Positions 34,765-45,639 of a DNA stretch of 64,000 bases are shown here, one piece after another; within the stretch, counting starts at the first letter, position 1; every line of letters begins with the position of its first letter. The translations under genes were made by a program, and so were the position numbers. The stretch is from contig VTFK01000346.1 in NCBI GenBank assembly GCA_009617715.1, forward strand, positions 310,001-374,000. The letters are read 5' to 3'. This DNA comes from Plectrocnemia conspersa (taxonomy: Eukaryota > Arthropoda > Insecta > Trichoptera > Polycentropodidae). The notes below the pieces were generated by a model, which worked only from the letters and a program-made list of their open reading frames with translations, was not told the DNA's origin and ran no database searches.

Positions 34765-34894
34765 ATACTTTCCCTCTCGCTCGCTCGCGTGTTAAGTGAC
34801 TAGAGTGAGTGAGAGATAGGGCATTCGGACCGTATCCCCTTATCGCTCACACACTCTCATCACTTAACACGCGAGCGAGCGAAAGGGAATGTAT
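34765..34894. repeat. GC-rich foldback inside the Tc1-like derivative
   Basis: Arms 34765-34799 and 34860-34894 pair at 33 of 35 positions around the core CTCGCTCGCTCGCGTGTTAA. The ~60-base centre pairs further (GAGTGAGTGAGAGATAGGG with its imperfect counterpart). The stem lies between the left terminus and the ORF, where the promoter or 5' leader would be. CTCGCTCG/GAGTGAG words also resemble GAGA-type sites. Confidence 0.8.
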
Positions 34895-35004
34895 CTCACC
34901 ATACGCGCCTGTTGGTGTTAGGTAGAATGGGTGTGAGTCAGTAGGCAATTGGCACAGAGCGAAGCTGTCGTCTGTTGAGTACACGGTGTTTATCAAGTAT
35001 TGAG

Positions 35005-35343
35005 ATGTCGGAATACAGCAAATTAGGGCAAGGAAGAGCATTATCGGGACAAACTAAAGAAATGGCTTTAAACGTATATACATATTTTAAAAAGATGGAC
35101 GATACTAGCAAATCGTTAATTATTGATAAAATGACAATAGATTCAGTAAAAAAACTAGTGGAAGAAAAAATAAATATCATAACTGCCAACGAATGGAGTA
35201 ATGTCTGCCGAAATGCAATAAAAAATGAAAAAAAATATGAAATCAACGATATTGCCATGGATGATATTATGAATAATATGAATTTAGTGTTTAGTGTAAA
35301 CGAAGATTCGGACTCTAGTTCAGAAGATTCCTTTGATGGATAG
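35005..35343 (+). CDS. Core-deleted Tc1-like transposase ORF, 112 aa
   Basis: The start is the ATG at 35005 (the frame is open 30 bases further but without ATG) and the stop is TAG at 35341-35343. Residues 1-32 (MSEYSKLGQGRALSGQTKE...) resemble the N-terminal head of insect Tc1-like transposases annotated with a DDE_3 endonuclease domain. Residues from about 45 onward (VKKLVEEKI...EWSNVCRNAIKNEKKYE) resemble their C-terminal tail, ending in the usual acidic Ser/Asp/Glu stretch (DSDSSSEDS). The DNA-binding remainder and all three catalytic acids are absent, so it cannot transpose. Resemblance is from memory of the family. The intact frame argues for a recent deletion or for retention. It might act as a dominant inhibitor or be silent. 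Confidence 0.65.
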   Translation: MSEYSKLGQGRALSGQTKEMALNVYTYFKKMDDTSKSLIIDKMTIDSVKKLVEEKINIITANEWSNVCRNAIKNEKKYEINDIAMDDIMNNMNLVFSVNEDSDSSSEDSFDG

Positions 35344-35603
35344 ATTATTTTGTCTGCAATTTTTGTATTAATTATATATGTCATTCACGTATTTAATACA
35401 TTTTAAAATCTTCATAATTTCTAAAGTATTTAATATAATTTAATAAAATTTTAAATTCTAAATTCACCATATACATACCAAGCTTACAAATTCTAAAGAT
35501 CCATGGTAGATCCATTAATATTAGTTTAGTAAAACTATCACAATGCGACAAGTAAGACAAAAAAAATCCCTTTCGCCAGCCCCATGTCAATAAACCATCC
35601 CTA

Positions 35604-35759
35604 TCCAGGTAAAAAAAATGGTTTGAACATAATTGCAACAAAAAAACAGTCCATTGAAAATCTGACATAAATACGATCTGTTTCATTTATTATTTAAAAA
35701 TAAATGCTACAAAAAAATAATATTAGAAAATAAATTAATAACAAAATGTAAAACATTCA
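35604..35759. other. AT-rich spacer
   Basis: Between the Tc1-like element and the next island; nothing recognised. Confidence 0.4.
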
Positions 35760-36200
35760 TCAAACACCCTGTGACTCACACACACGCAATCGGACAAGTT
35801 CTGAGTCTAGAGCTATACTTTTAGGCGCTTCGGGCCACAAAGTGACGAATGTGGCACTCGTGTTGTTGTAATACGATTGATTAATTGTTCCTGATTTCGA
35901 CTGCGTACATATTGACACCAGACACGTAGCACAACACAAATATCGTGGGACGACATCTGGCGTTTCCAATACAGACAGCCTCTCACAATCGGTTCCGATA
36001 CACAATTTCGAACGAACGTCTCATTTGCCCGCGAGACGACGAGATCAAACACGGCCAAACATTCAATTAAGTTCGGAACCTTTAGCTTATGCAAATCAAA
36101 CTGCCTTTCTACTCGGTTCAACCCTCATACCTTGTACCAAAGACGATTGTATACTACCGATCTGTGTGCTTTATGCAAAAGCGATTGATTCAAAAAGTCA
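35760..36200. promoter_or_regulatory. Candidate island 23 with overlapping ORFs
   Basis: A dense 440-base block. Two minus-strand frames (35760-36005, opening on TTG, and 35813-36121, opening on TTG) and a plus-strand frame (36025-36246) overlap it. None begins with a convincing ATG or matches a family, and three overlapping open frames point to composition. It may be regulatory, or an exon in a frame I cannot choose. Confidence 0.33.
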
Positions 36201-36705
36201 AAAGATTTTATATAAAAAAATGTTCAATCAAAAAGAAAATGTTTGACGGTATTACTACAAATTGGATCAAACATAATTAGGTAAATGGTATAATCTAGAA
36301 TTCAAAAGTAAATAATTCCATGTTCATGACACTGAAAAAATTTAAAGCATATTAATAACAACTTAATTGGATTGGAACTGTAAAAATATATACGTGACTT
36401 AATATTCTAAATAAATACATACAAAATAATTGATTATATATTATATATTATCAACACAATGATGTGAATTTTAGAAAATTTTAAACAGTATATTTTCATT
36501 AATTTTATTAAATATAAAAATATTATAAACTTTAAAGCTGTAACAAAAATATAAGTCGACTAATCTATCTAAAAATAAAACAACAAAATATTCTTTAAAA
36601 TGTCTATACCATTCATCTTTATATGCAAACTAATTAACTCACGTGGCGGTTTCATTATGTAACATATTAAAACTAGAACATAAATATGTAATATAAAACT
36701 TTTTC
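36201..36705. other. AT-rich spacer
   Basis: Very AT-rich, nothing recognised. Confidence 0.45.
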
Positions 36706-37590
36706 ATATTTGCATAACTAAAACGTTTAAAAGCCTAAACTACATCCAAATAAAATATAAAAAAAATGGTTTTTTGCTTCAAAACAAGCGATGTATCAGT
36801 TCGATCGGACCCCATACGAGCCATTTTGAGACTTTCAGAAGAGTTAACGCTCTTAACTACTTGGTTTTAAAGATTAAAAATTAAATATTTAGTATCGTAT
36901 AGAAATACCGTGCACCCCTTATATGTTTTGTATGAAAAAAATATATAATTTTTTTTTACAAAATGGCGGCCAATGTAAAATTAAAAAGTGTCATAACTTT
37001 GTAAATTGAAATTCTACTGAAAAATGTTGTATGGAAAAAGTGTTTAGAAGCTTAATTTGCATTTAAAAAATTTTTTTAATTATTTTTTTTTAATAAAAAA
37101 CGAGTCTTACGATAATTGACCGGGCCCTCGTGTCTTTTTTTTATGCGACTTGGCATATAATTAACATCCAAATAAAAATATAAAAAAAATGTTTTTGCTT
37201 CAAAACAAGCGATGTATCAGTTCGATCGGACCCCCATACGAGCCATTTTGAGACTTTCAGAAGAGTTAACGCTCTTAACTGCTTGGTTTTAAAGATTAAA
37301 AATTCAATTTTTAGTATCGTATAGAAATACCGTACACCCCTTATATGTTTTGTATGAAAAAAATATATAATTTTTTTTTACAAAATGGCGGCCAATGTAA
37401 AAATTAAAAGTATTATAACTTTGCAAAATAAAATCCTACTGAAAAATGTCGTATGCAAAAAGTGTTTAGAAACTAAATTTGCATTTCAAACTTTTTTTTT
37501 AATTTTTTTTTTTTAATAAAAAACGAGTCTTACGGTAAATTGACCGGGCCCCCGTGCGAGCTTTAATGCGACTTGGTATATATTTAACGC
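36706..37590 (+). repeat. 420-bp higher-order tandem repeat, two units
   Basis: The landmark CAAAACAAGCGATGTATCAG occurs at 36781 and 37201, a period of exactly 420. Both units share CATACGAGCCATTTTGAGAC, the AGAGTTAACGCTCTTAACT palindrome, TACAAAATGGCGGCCAATG and AAAAAACGAGTCTTACG in order, at roughly 93-95% identity. Within a unit, CGATCGGACCCCCATACGAGC and GACCGGGCCCCCGTGCGAGC are related and about 340 bases apart, so the unit looks built from two diverged half-units. A further block lies at 39880-40375. Confidence 0.85.
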
Positions 37591-37799
37591 TAGTATTTGG
37601 TTCCTTTTAAAGATTTAGACTTTAATTTTTTAAACAAAATAGAGCTTTAATAATAAATAATAAATAAATATTATTGATAAAATACAGAATATAAATGTTT
37701 TATAAATAAATAAACATCTAACGAATGACTTTAGTTAATTAAATATAAGATGTAAAATAACTTCAAATTTATTAAATATTAAAAAATTTAGCTTTTAAA
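37591..37799. other. AT-rich spacer
   Basis: AT-rich with TAATAAATAA repeats; nothing recognised. Confidence 0.4.
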
Positions 37800-38240
37800 A
37801 GCAAGTAACAAACGTCGTTCCAATAGCGATCCGACTAAGTAGTTTATACAAAACGGTATAACTATTAGAACGTTTCGAATGAATGTAGCATTGATGTGGC
37901 ATTATTTAAATGCAAAGTATGAAAGAGCAATTTAGCCGAGCGCAGCGGAGGAAACTCTGAGATTGTTTTAGAGCACCGTGGGGAAAAAAAAGACGGCGAA
38001 AAACGAGAAAAAGACTCATCGGCCGCGCTTTTACGAGGCTTAATAAAATCTTATTGCGACATCGAAATCATAAAATCGATCTTTTCGTACGAGGCGCAGT
38101 CGTTTAAGGAGAAACATGCCATAAAGAAGTTTCATTTACTAATATCGTGCATATGGAAACTCCAATTTATACGTTGGGGAGAGCTGGCCAAGATAGGTTT
38201 TCGTGCTATTTGTTTGATAGTTAAATGATTTTGATGTACG
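37800..38240. promoter_or_regulatory. Candidate regulatory island 24
   Basis: A 440-base dense block with GCCGAGCGCAGCGGAGG (about 37935-37951), a purine-rich GGGGAAAAAAAAGACGGCG and an ATCGAAATCATAAAATCGAT palindromic word near 38061. No frame is open on either strand across it, which favours a regulatory over a coding role. Confidence 0.42.
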
Positions 38241-39027
38241 ATTTTCCATTCGCAAGTCATGATACAAACATTTACATATACATATTTTAAACTTAATTAA
38301 TTTCTAAAAATACTTTTCAAAAAACTAACATTTGTAAGATAAATTGGCAGACGAATTAAATAATGTAGTATTTTTTTTACAATGAGTTGTAAAATCTTAC
38401 TGTAGATTTCGCGCAGCTGTTTACTTTATGTGTATATGATGATGTTATGGTTTTCAATTTTGTGTTAATTTGTATCAATTTTTTTATTTGTAAAGTAAAT
38501 TATTTTATAAGATTGATATGGTACTAAAATTTTAATTAAGAATCAATGTTCATAACTTCGAAATAGAATTGTACATGAATTGTTCTGAAGCGATAAAGTA
38601 TGTTGTGATATAATTACAATACTGCCTGTGAGCTTGAATAGTTTATAAAAGGACAAACTAAAAGTTTGATAAAGTCGCTTATAGCAAATAGTATATTGTT
38701 CTTATTTGTACTGTTTAAAATTATTATTTTTTCTTAAGCAATTTAAAAAAAAAACAGTTTTCAACCAGCACTACAGACAAGTGTTATAATTCGCTATAGA
38801 ATTGAAAAACCCTTGTGTAAATTGCATTTAAACTTAAGCGCTTTTTAATGTCGTGTCTGAGGGATCAAATTATATAATTATGATTTCGATTGTTCTTCAC
38901 AGATCAGTTTTACCTAGATTTTCGTAATCTTACAAATAATACATTTAAAAATATGCTAGGTTGTACATAAAAGGTATAAATCATTCACCTATAATAAGTT
39001 ATTTGAGTTAATGTAGAAATTTTTATG
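38241..39027. other. AT-rich spacer
   Basis: AT-rich, no element or frame recognised. Confidence 0.45.
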
Positions 39028-39317
39028 TATAGTGTTGGCCACCTAAATAATACACTTTTGAAGTTTTGTCAAAATGCGATGTAAAGTGCAAATTTTACAT
39101 AAAAATGTTAAAATTTTTCAACTTTTTATTTTTTATTTAGATAATCTACATAATAGTGAATAATACTATGTTGTAATAATTTTTTTTAATATTTATTTTC
39201 AATTTCAAATTAAATTTATAAAATTGATAGTCAAATTCACCTGTATGCGAGATACATATGAGTGTATTCTAAAAATTCAAAAACATATAAAAAAATTAAA
39301 ATTAAATAAAAATACCA

Positions 39318-39873
39318 TTAAAATTTTGTAGGGTGACCTTTTGTCCTTATAATTGCCCTATAACGGTTAGGCATTTACTCGATTAATTGCTGGTATTTGC
39401 GACAGGAATCAGTTCCCACTCGTTTTTTACAATTTAATTTATTTCTTTTAAATTTGTGACAAATTAATTTTTAATTTTGCGTTTTAAATGTCTCCATAAG
39501 TGTTCAATAGGGTTTAGATCCGGCTGCATGATTGATATTCCAAAACATCCATAATATTGTCTCTGAACGACTTATTTTCCCTACGTAAAATATGTTTCGA
39601 GTCATTGTCCTTTTGATAAACAGGACAATGACCCGAAATCTTCAGCATTACGGGTTTCATAATATTAACATATACTTCCTGGTTTATAATCTCTTCAAAT
39701 AAATGGATAGGACCGACCCCATGCCAAGACATACAACCCAATAAAATATTGCTTCCACCAGCTTCTTTAATTGTTTTTATGATATTTCTGGGGTTGTACT
39801 CTTCGTTTACATATCTTCTAACATATTGCCTTTCATCAGAGCATATTTTATTGAACTTAGATTCATACCGTTT
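39318..39873 (-). pseudogene. Tc1-like transposase, C-terminal two-thirds, frameshifted
   Basis: The minus strand gives, in order, KICSDERQYVRRYVNEEYNP, GCMSWHGVGPIHLFEEIINQ, QEVYVNIMKPVMLK, KDNDSKH (second catalytic Asp in a DND context) and, after a frameshift, PDLNPIEHLWRHLKRKIK (the third catalytic acid is the Glu). A second shift leads to NEWELIPVANTSN and MPNRYRAIIRTKGHPTKF followed by a stop. This matches the standard Tc1 DDE order to its usual C-terminus. The WGCF block has lost a Trp, there are at least two frameshifts, and the N-terminal helix-turn-helix domains are missing. Confidence 0.92.
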
Positions 39874-39879
39874 AAAAAA

Positions 39880-40375
39880 TTAAAAATTAAAAAAAAACAG
39901 TTTTTTTTTTCCAAAACACGTTTAGTGTTATGAATCGATCGACCCACCATACATACGCTCATAAGACTTGCAATATAGTTAAAGTCAGTGTGAGCTTATT
40001 TATACATACTTAAAGTTGAATTTTGGTTACAGTATAGAATTTTTAAGCACTCTGTATATGTTTGTTAGAAAAATCCAATGTGTCAATTTTTTGCAAAATG
40101 GCGACAAGTATAAAAACTTAAACACTCGTAACTCAGTAGGTTTAAATTTTAACGAAAAGATTTCTATGTATGAAACGTTTAAAAGCCTAAACTTCATCTA
40201 AATAAAATATAAAAAAAATAGTTTTTTGCTTCAAAACAAGCGATGTATCAGTTCGATCGGACCCCCATACGAGCCATTTTGAGACTTTCAAAAGAGCTAA
40301 CGCTTTTAACTGCTTGGTTTTAAAGATTAAAAATTCAATTTTTAGTATCGTATAGAACTACAATACGCCGTTTTG
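39880..40375 (+). repeat. 420-bp repeat block inside the Tc1-like element
   Basis: 40165-40375 is nearly identical to the unit at 36731-36900: it has AACGTTTAAAAGCCTAAACT, CAAAACAAGCGATG at 40232 and CATACGAGCCATTTTGAGAC. The preceding 39880-40165 is a more diverged unit, with TTTTGCAAAATGGCGACAAG in place of TTTACAAAATGGCGGCCAA. The match ends abruptly at about 40365, in CGTATAGAA. Confidence 0.82.
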
Positions 40376-40578
40376 GACTTCTCAGAAAGGCAAGGGTAAT
40401 AAATCTCGGGCTTAGGGGGATGTATCAGGTATAGCGCGTCAAACTGTTCATTGATAGTGTCCCTTTAAGTTTAAACAAAATTTTTTCCATTCCCGTATTT
40501 TGTTATGCAGTAATTAAACATTTACGAGACCAAAAAATGATTCTGTAAAAAGTGTCTTATTTAGGTGGCCGACACTTA

Positions 40579-41284
40579 ACAACAACAAAAAATATTTAAT
40601 AGTTTTTTTTTTCATAATGACTGTTTTAAAATAAATGTTTTAACATAATCTATTTTAAAGTGTTTTCATAACATTGAAATTTATTTAAAACATAGTAATT
40701 ACAAGTTTTATACAGATTTTAATTTTAAATTAAAATAATGGTTCATGAAAATTTGTATTTATGTTCGATAACCACTTTTGTTTTGGAACGACTCATATGT
40801 AACGTATTTTTTTTTTTTTTTATTATGACTAGTGAACGAAATATTGTATATCAAAATCACTTTAACGAAAACCTGTTTTTTTTGCACTCGCCTACATATA
40901 AATTGGAGGTTTCCATATTCACAATATTTATTTATTTATTCACTAATTAAAATCGATGTTTTTTTCCTATTTTTCTGCAATTAAATGGCATTTTCAGTTA
41001 GCAAACAATGTTGTAAATATCAAACTAACTTTATTTAGGAATAAATAATAATTTTGTTATAGTATAAAAATGCTCGTAAATATAATATAACTGCATTTAT
41101 TTAGCATTGATTGGTTAATTTATACAAACATACAAAGATTTTATTATTTATGTTGATTTTATATCAGTATAAAAAAGCTTTCAACATTTCTCATGAATTT
41201 TTTTTATTATAAATAAGATTTGTATTTTTTAAAAAAAATTAAAATACAACTTATATTAGATACACATTTACATTGATTAAAAAT
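40579..41284. other. AT-rich spacer
   Basis: Very AT-rich; the 70-codon frame 40738-40950 looks random. Confidence 0.45.
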
Positions 41285-41570
41285 ACAAAGTGCGCCAATG
41301 GCAAAATCATGTAGGAAGTGGATTTGCCAAACCGCACAGGTGAAACCCACCTGAGCCTTTAGGCATGGAATGCATAATGTGAACTCGGTTTATGCCCAAT
41401 GCACATTGGGATAAACGGGACACCCATTGCATTCGGATGCACAATGTACTCAACGTACTGAAATTGTTATCCCGCACCTACATGCATCCTGTGAAATCGT
41501 CGATGCGAACAAATATCATGGCTTGATGCCTATAATGTATCGGGAAAGCTGGTATATTATATTTAAGTCT
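41285..41570. promoter_or_regulatory. Candidate island 25 with palindromes
   Basis: A dense block with CCCAATGCACATTGGG (a palindrome, about 41396-41411) and several ATGCA(T/C) words (for example GGAATGCATAATG, CGGATGCACAATG). No open frame. Could be regulatory or part of the possible Helitron that ends at 41818. Confidence 0.33.
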
Positions 41571-41785
41571 AGAGGAATTCATAAGAATCTCAATTTTTTT
41601 CAGTAACTAGTCATTGTCAACATTTAAACCACATTTTTGTAGATATTACGTTAGGAATGACAAGAGTTACTTTTATATTGGTTTTTGTTTTATAACAAAG
41701 ATGCATTGGTGTACATAAGATAATATAATATGTTTAAGTCTTAAACTGTCAACAAAATCTGATAAAATCGTGATACGAGTAGCCA

Positions 41786-41818
41786 AGGGCGAAGCCCTGA
41801 TTTTGGGTCAACTGCTAG
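41786..41818 (+). mobile_element. Possible Helitron 3' terminus
   Basis: The perfect short hairpin AGGGC-GAA-GCCCT (41786-41798) is followed 16 bases later by CTAG (41815-41818) and then T. A hairpin close to a CTRR end, with insertion before T, is the standard Helitron 3' signature, and GCGAAGCC...CTAGT ends are common in Lepidoptera. The 5' TC end was not located, so the element length is unknown. Confidence 0.45.
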
Positions 41819-42129
41819 TGGAGTTTTTTAATACAAGATATATCCTCAGTGGCTGCTCGGTGCTGTGCTGGACTGCTTTAAAGTCTTATGTGAAGGACTG
41901 GTAAACCATGAGCAAAGTCACAGCGTCTAACTTGAAGGTTTAGAGCCTCTTCGTGGTACACGATCTATTTATGGCGACGAAGCAGAAGCTAATTATTCTT
42001 AGATTAATACGATTCACCAAAATAAATATTAATATATAAACCTACTACTTTAAAAATATATGTATATACATACATGCACAAAGTTATTATCGGTATTTAA
42101 GTTTCTTATAACAGAATTGTATTTTAAAT
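41819..42129. other. Spacer, moderately dense then AT-rich
   Basis: 41840-41990 is denser but unrecognised; from 42000 the sequence is AT-rich. Confidence 0.35.
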
Positions 42130-42420
42130 CCTTGTTTTTATGGTCCAACCCGCAAATCCGTCACCATGCATTATTCCTCGGGGCGTCTTATTTTTTCCAC
42201 TTTGTCGTACAACTTTTAATCGCATTATGGCCGCTTCAAGTTATTTCAAAAATTTTCCGCAGTTATTCCTTTTCGGCCGTTGATGCTAATGCAATTTTGA
42301 ATTTGTAATTTTATTTCGGCTCCGCATTATTTCAATTAATTACGCTATCTTAAAAGCACGGATTAAAACTCTCAAAAGGAAATCTGCCGCAAAGGATTCG
42401 CGCGGGGATTAAATTAAAAG
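42130..42420. promoter_or_regulatory. Candidate regulatory island 26
   Basis: A dense 290-base block with GCATTATGGCCGCTTCAAG, CAATTAATTACGC (about 42331-42343) and AAAGGATTCGCGCGGGG. The 82-codon + frame entering from the left has no family resemblance. Homeodomain and GC-rich words together suggest an enhancer. Confidence 0.4.
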
Positions 42421-43976
42421 AAAAAATGTTTATAAATATTTAAGGATACGAATAATAAATTAAATGTAATACTTCTTATACGTAAACAATTTGTTTTATT
42501 CATCTGGAATGAAAACATATCACAGCTAATTAACCCATTCTATGTGCTAATGAAAATCATAAGTAGAATCATATATTTAAAAAATGCGTTTAATATAACT
42601 AATTAGTTATTTATAGTAAGATATTTCAGTCGTATTATATATTTTTGTATAGGAAAGAACTAATTGATTACAAGACTAATAAATCTTATCGGTAGGCGGA
42701 GTGCCAATAAAAAGCTTATCTGTAATTCTCAAAGGGTTTGATACAATCTGTGAATTACATTCTTTCGATTTTTCTCCCTACAAATGATACATTGAGATTA
42801 GCCAATTGTAGTTAAAACTGCTGATATTTTGTTAATTAATTGTTCTTGAAAAAACATCGCAGATTTGATTTGCCTGTATTTAAATACTTTAATCAAGGGC
42901 TATTTATATATTTATTTTGGTCTTATGATTATCGATTAGCACTACTTTCTGTATATTATTAAAAACATATTAAAAATATGGATACAATTTTTAATAGTTG
43001 TAATAGAAACTTTTATAGTATTCTTATCAGTTTGCAGTGCTATTATTTATATTTTCTTTTTATACAGTTGAACTTTTGTAGTTAACAGCGTTTATTTGTA
43101 AAATAATATTATTTAAAAAATTAAATATATAGATTAAATTGTAGCTAAAAAAGTAGTTAAAAAAACATTTATCTTATGTATTTTTAAAAGGTGACATTAA
43201 AAATTAGTGCGTATATTACATTTTTTAATAAGCTTATGTTTTTTATGTCATAAGAAAACGTAAAAAAAAATTTTTGCTTTATTCATAGATGACAAAGTGA
43301 ATGTTTTGTTTTATTGCTTTATTTTTATTTACTGTATATTTAATTACAATAATTCATTTATAGTTATATATAATATAATACATGTTATTGGTTCGTTTAA
43401 AAGCATGTTTAAAGTTTTTATTGATATTTTTTAGTATAACAGAAAATAAAAATATAAAACAAAATGTATGATAATTTATGTAAATTTAGCTAAATTTCTG
43501 AAACTATTGATGTGTTTTCAGCCTCTTAAGAAATATAGACTTTGGTGTTTTGTGCTTATATTGCAATTTAATTTTGGTGTTTATCGTAGTTTTCGAAACA
43601 TAAAATTAGTGGGTTTGTGTGATTATGCGAAATAATTTATTATTTTTTAATATTGTTAATATTTAAAAACAAATACTATTTTTTTAGCGATAGGTATATT
43701 ATATATTTTTTATAGCTTTATGTAGGATGATTTGTCACTATTTACCGTACAGGCATTTGATAAGATAGGTCGCAATAACTGTTTATATATTAAAATTTTA
43801 TTTTTTATGGTACGTGCGCACTTTCTATTAAATATCGGTCTAAGGGCCGCAATTGCAGCAAGCCAAATAAAGCTTAGTTCAAAAATATATTTAATTTATG
43901 CTTGAAGAGTGTAAATCAGGTATTCAACGTTAGATTTATATTATATGTTACTGCCCTGCTTACTTGGAAGAGTGAG
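42421..43976. other. AT-rich spacer, nothing recognised
   Basis: About 1.5 kb of very AT-rich DNA with a brief denser patch near 43810-43880. No repeat ends or proteins recognised. Confidence 0.5.
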
Positions 43977-44013
43977 TTCGAGAGGTGAAAAAATAAATTT
44001 TTCACCTCTCGAA
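43977..44013. repeat. Perfect 16-bp hairpin
   Basis: TTCGAGAGGTGAAAAA is followed after five bases by its exact inverse. Such a perfect stem is unlikely by chance here. It is too short for a microRNA precursor, and flanking bases do not extend the pairing. Its role is unknown; it may be the core of a foldback element. Confidence 0.6.
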
Positions 44014-45639
44014 ATATTAAATCAAGTTTTTAGTATATTTTTAAATTTATTTTCGATTAATGTAAGGCTAAAAACTTATTTAATGTATAACTTTTTAATG
44101 TTTAAAAATTTTATGTACAAAGTGTTATATTATAACAATGTCAAACTTTTTTTTTTGTTTTAATATAATTAAGAATCAGAACTAGAAAATAACTTTTCAA
44201 TTTTTTAAAGGATTTGTAAGTCAGTTTCGCTGCTTTAAAGCAGATAAAAGCTTTGACTAATAAGACGTCATCATTTACTAAGCATGGAAATGCACATAAT
44301 TGAAAATAACTATAGACAAAATCTTATGATGCAGACATACTGGTATACGCACTAAAAAATATTTATTAAAAAAAAAATTTTTTTAATAAATATTCTGGTG
44401 GGCAGTACACTGTTGATACAGTGATTGAAAAGTTTTTAGTTTTAACACATAGCCACAGCCTTAAATTAATTTGTTCTTATTTACGTAACAGCTCAAAAAT
44501 GGGTTAAGACGCAAATTAATTGCAAAACACTTATTGGAGATCCAGACTGACGACTACTGAAAGTAAATAACTGTTTGGTGCCACAAGAGAGATTATATGA
44601 TATATAATCGTAAATTGTATTATAAAAAATTTAATAAAAAGGTATTTGAAAAAGAAAACTGTTTAAAAACTAGACTGGATTAGCGTGAATAAATGTTTTA
44701 ATAGCAAATTAAATTAAATATCTTTGAGAAATCGACTGAAAAAGTTAATTAAACAAAAAGTGGCATTAATCAGGAAATATAAAAGACAAAAAAATACCAT
44801 ATAACTAAGAAACTCAAAGCTAAAAAATCTATAAATGGTAACTTCAACACTTCAACCCCCTGCACCATTAGGCATAATTTAGAAATCACCATAATGACCA
44901 CTTAAATAACAGAAAAAAAAACTATATTAGTACAAAGATATGATTTTATCATAAAAGTACTACTAAAACAACTTATATGCAAAGCCATATTAAAGTTTTA
45001 TAACCTTAGTAATGCTGCTTATATACTGAAATACGTGTCTATTTTATGAAAGGTTACTTAGGGCCTAACGATACCAAAATTGGAAAAGCCACCTTATTGG
45101 AGAAAATAATAGTATTGCCTATTATATCATAGATGTTTAAGAGGCTATTAGTAAAGAGCTTAAAACTTATATACATGTAAAAACAATTTAATACCAGATC
45201 ACTATATAGTTTGGCTTCTGAATGAAATACTAAACGATAAATCAAGTATACAAACTTTGCAATATTATTGAATGTATTGAGTGTATTACTGGATGTAGCG
45301 TAGTCTTTTTAATTAGGTTAGGGATGGAGGTTAAATATAAAAATAAGAAAAATGTTACTCAATATATTTGTGAGTCGCACATTTTTAAAATTTTATATTT
45401 GTGAATCACTACTATACTAAATAATAATAGGGGAATATTTAATATCAAAACTGCATAACTTATATTTGCAACAATGGTGCTAACAAATATGACTATTGGA
45501 AATTTCACCTCCCGGTTATCATCCGCCTGTTTACCACTCGTTAAGCACCATAAAAACAACCCTTATGTACATAAATTATGTAATAGCATACGTTTAAAAA
45601 CCGCTATTTTAATTTACCTCTTGCATAAATGACATTCGG
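44014..45639. other. AT-rich spacer with AT palindrome
   Basis: AT-rich. A perfect 17-bp inverted repeat, AATATTTATTAAAAAAA and its inverse, with a 3-base loop occupies 44358-44394. The minus-strand frames at 45054-45245 and 45359-45559 are unrecognised. Confidence 0.4.

Larger units (their letters stand above)
34733..35601 (+). mobile_element. Tc1/mariner-like deletion derivative with an intact ORF
   Basis: Both ends are GGGATGGTTTA inverted (34733 onward and 35601 inward), flanked by TA (34731-34732, 35602-35603), the Tc1/mariner target. At 869 bp it is about half the length of an autonomous element. It contains a 130-bp foldback (34765-34894) followed by a complete 112-codon ORF (35005-35343). 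The ORF appears to join the N- and C-terminal parts of a DDE transposase, with the catalytic core missing. No stops interrupt the ORF. Confidence 0.8.
39030..40576 (-). mobile_element. Tc1-like transposon remnant containing satellite-like units
   Basis: The inverted ends are AGTGTTGGCCACCTAAATAA (from 39031) and, on the opposite strand, AGTGTCGGCCACCTAAATAA (from 40576 inward). Both continue to GACACTTTT-like words, and both are flanked by TA (39028-39029 and 40577-40578). The 1.55-kb length is normal for Tc1 elements. The C-terminal half of the transposase is present on the minus strand. The place of the N-terminal half is largely occupied by 420-bp repeat units. Confidence 0.85.

Noticed and set aside
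35760..36121. Two overlapping minus-strand ORFs in island 23
   Set aside because: They are in different frames, both open on TTG, and neither resembles a family; a plus-strand frame is open next to them. Kept only as an island.
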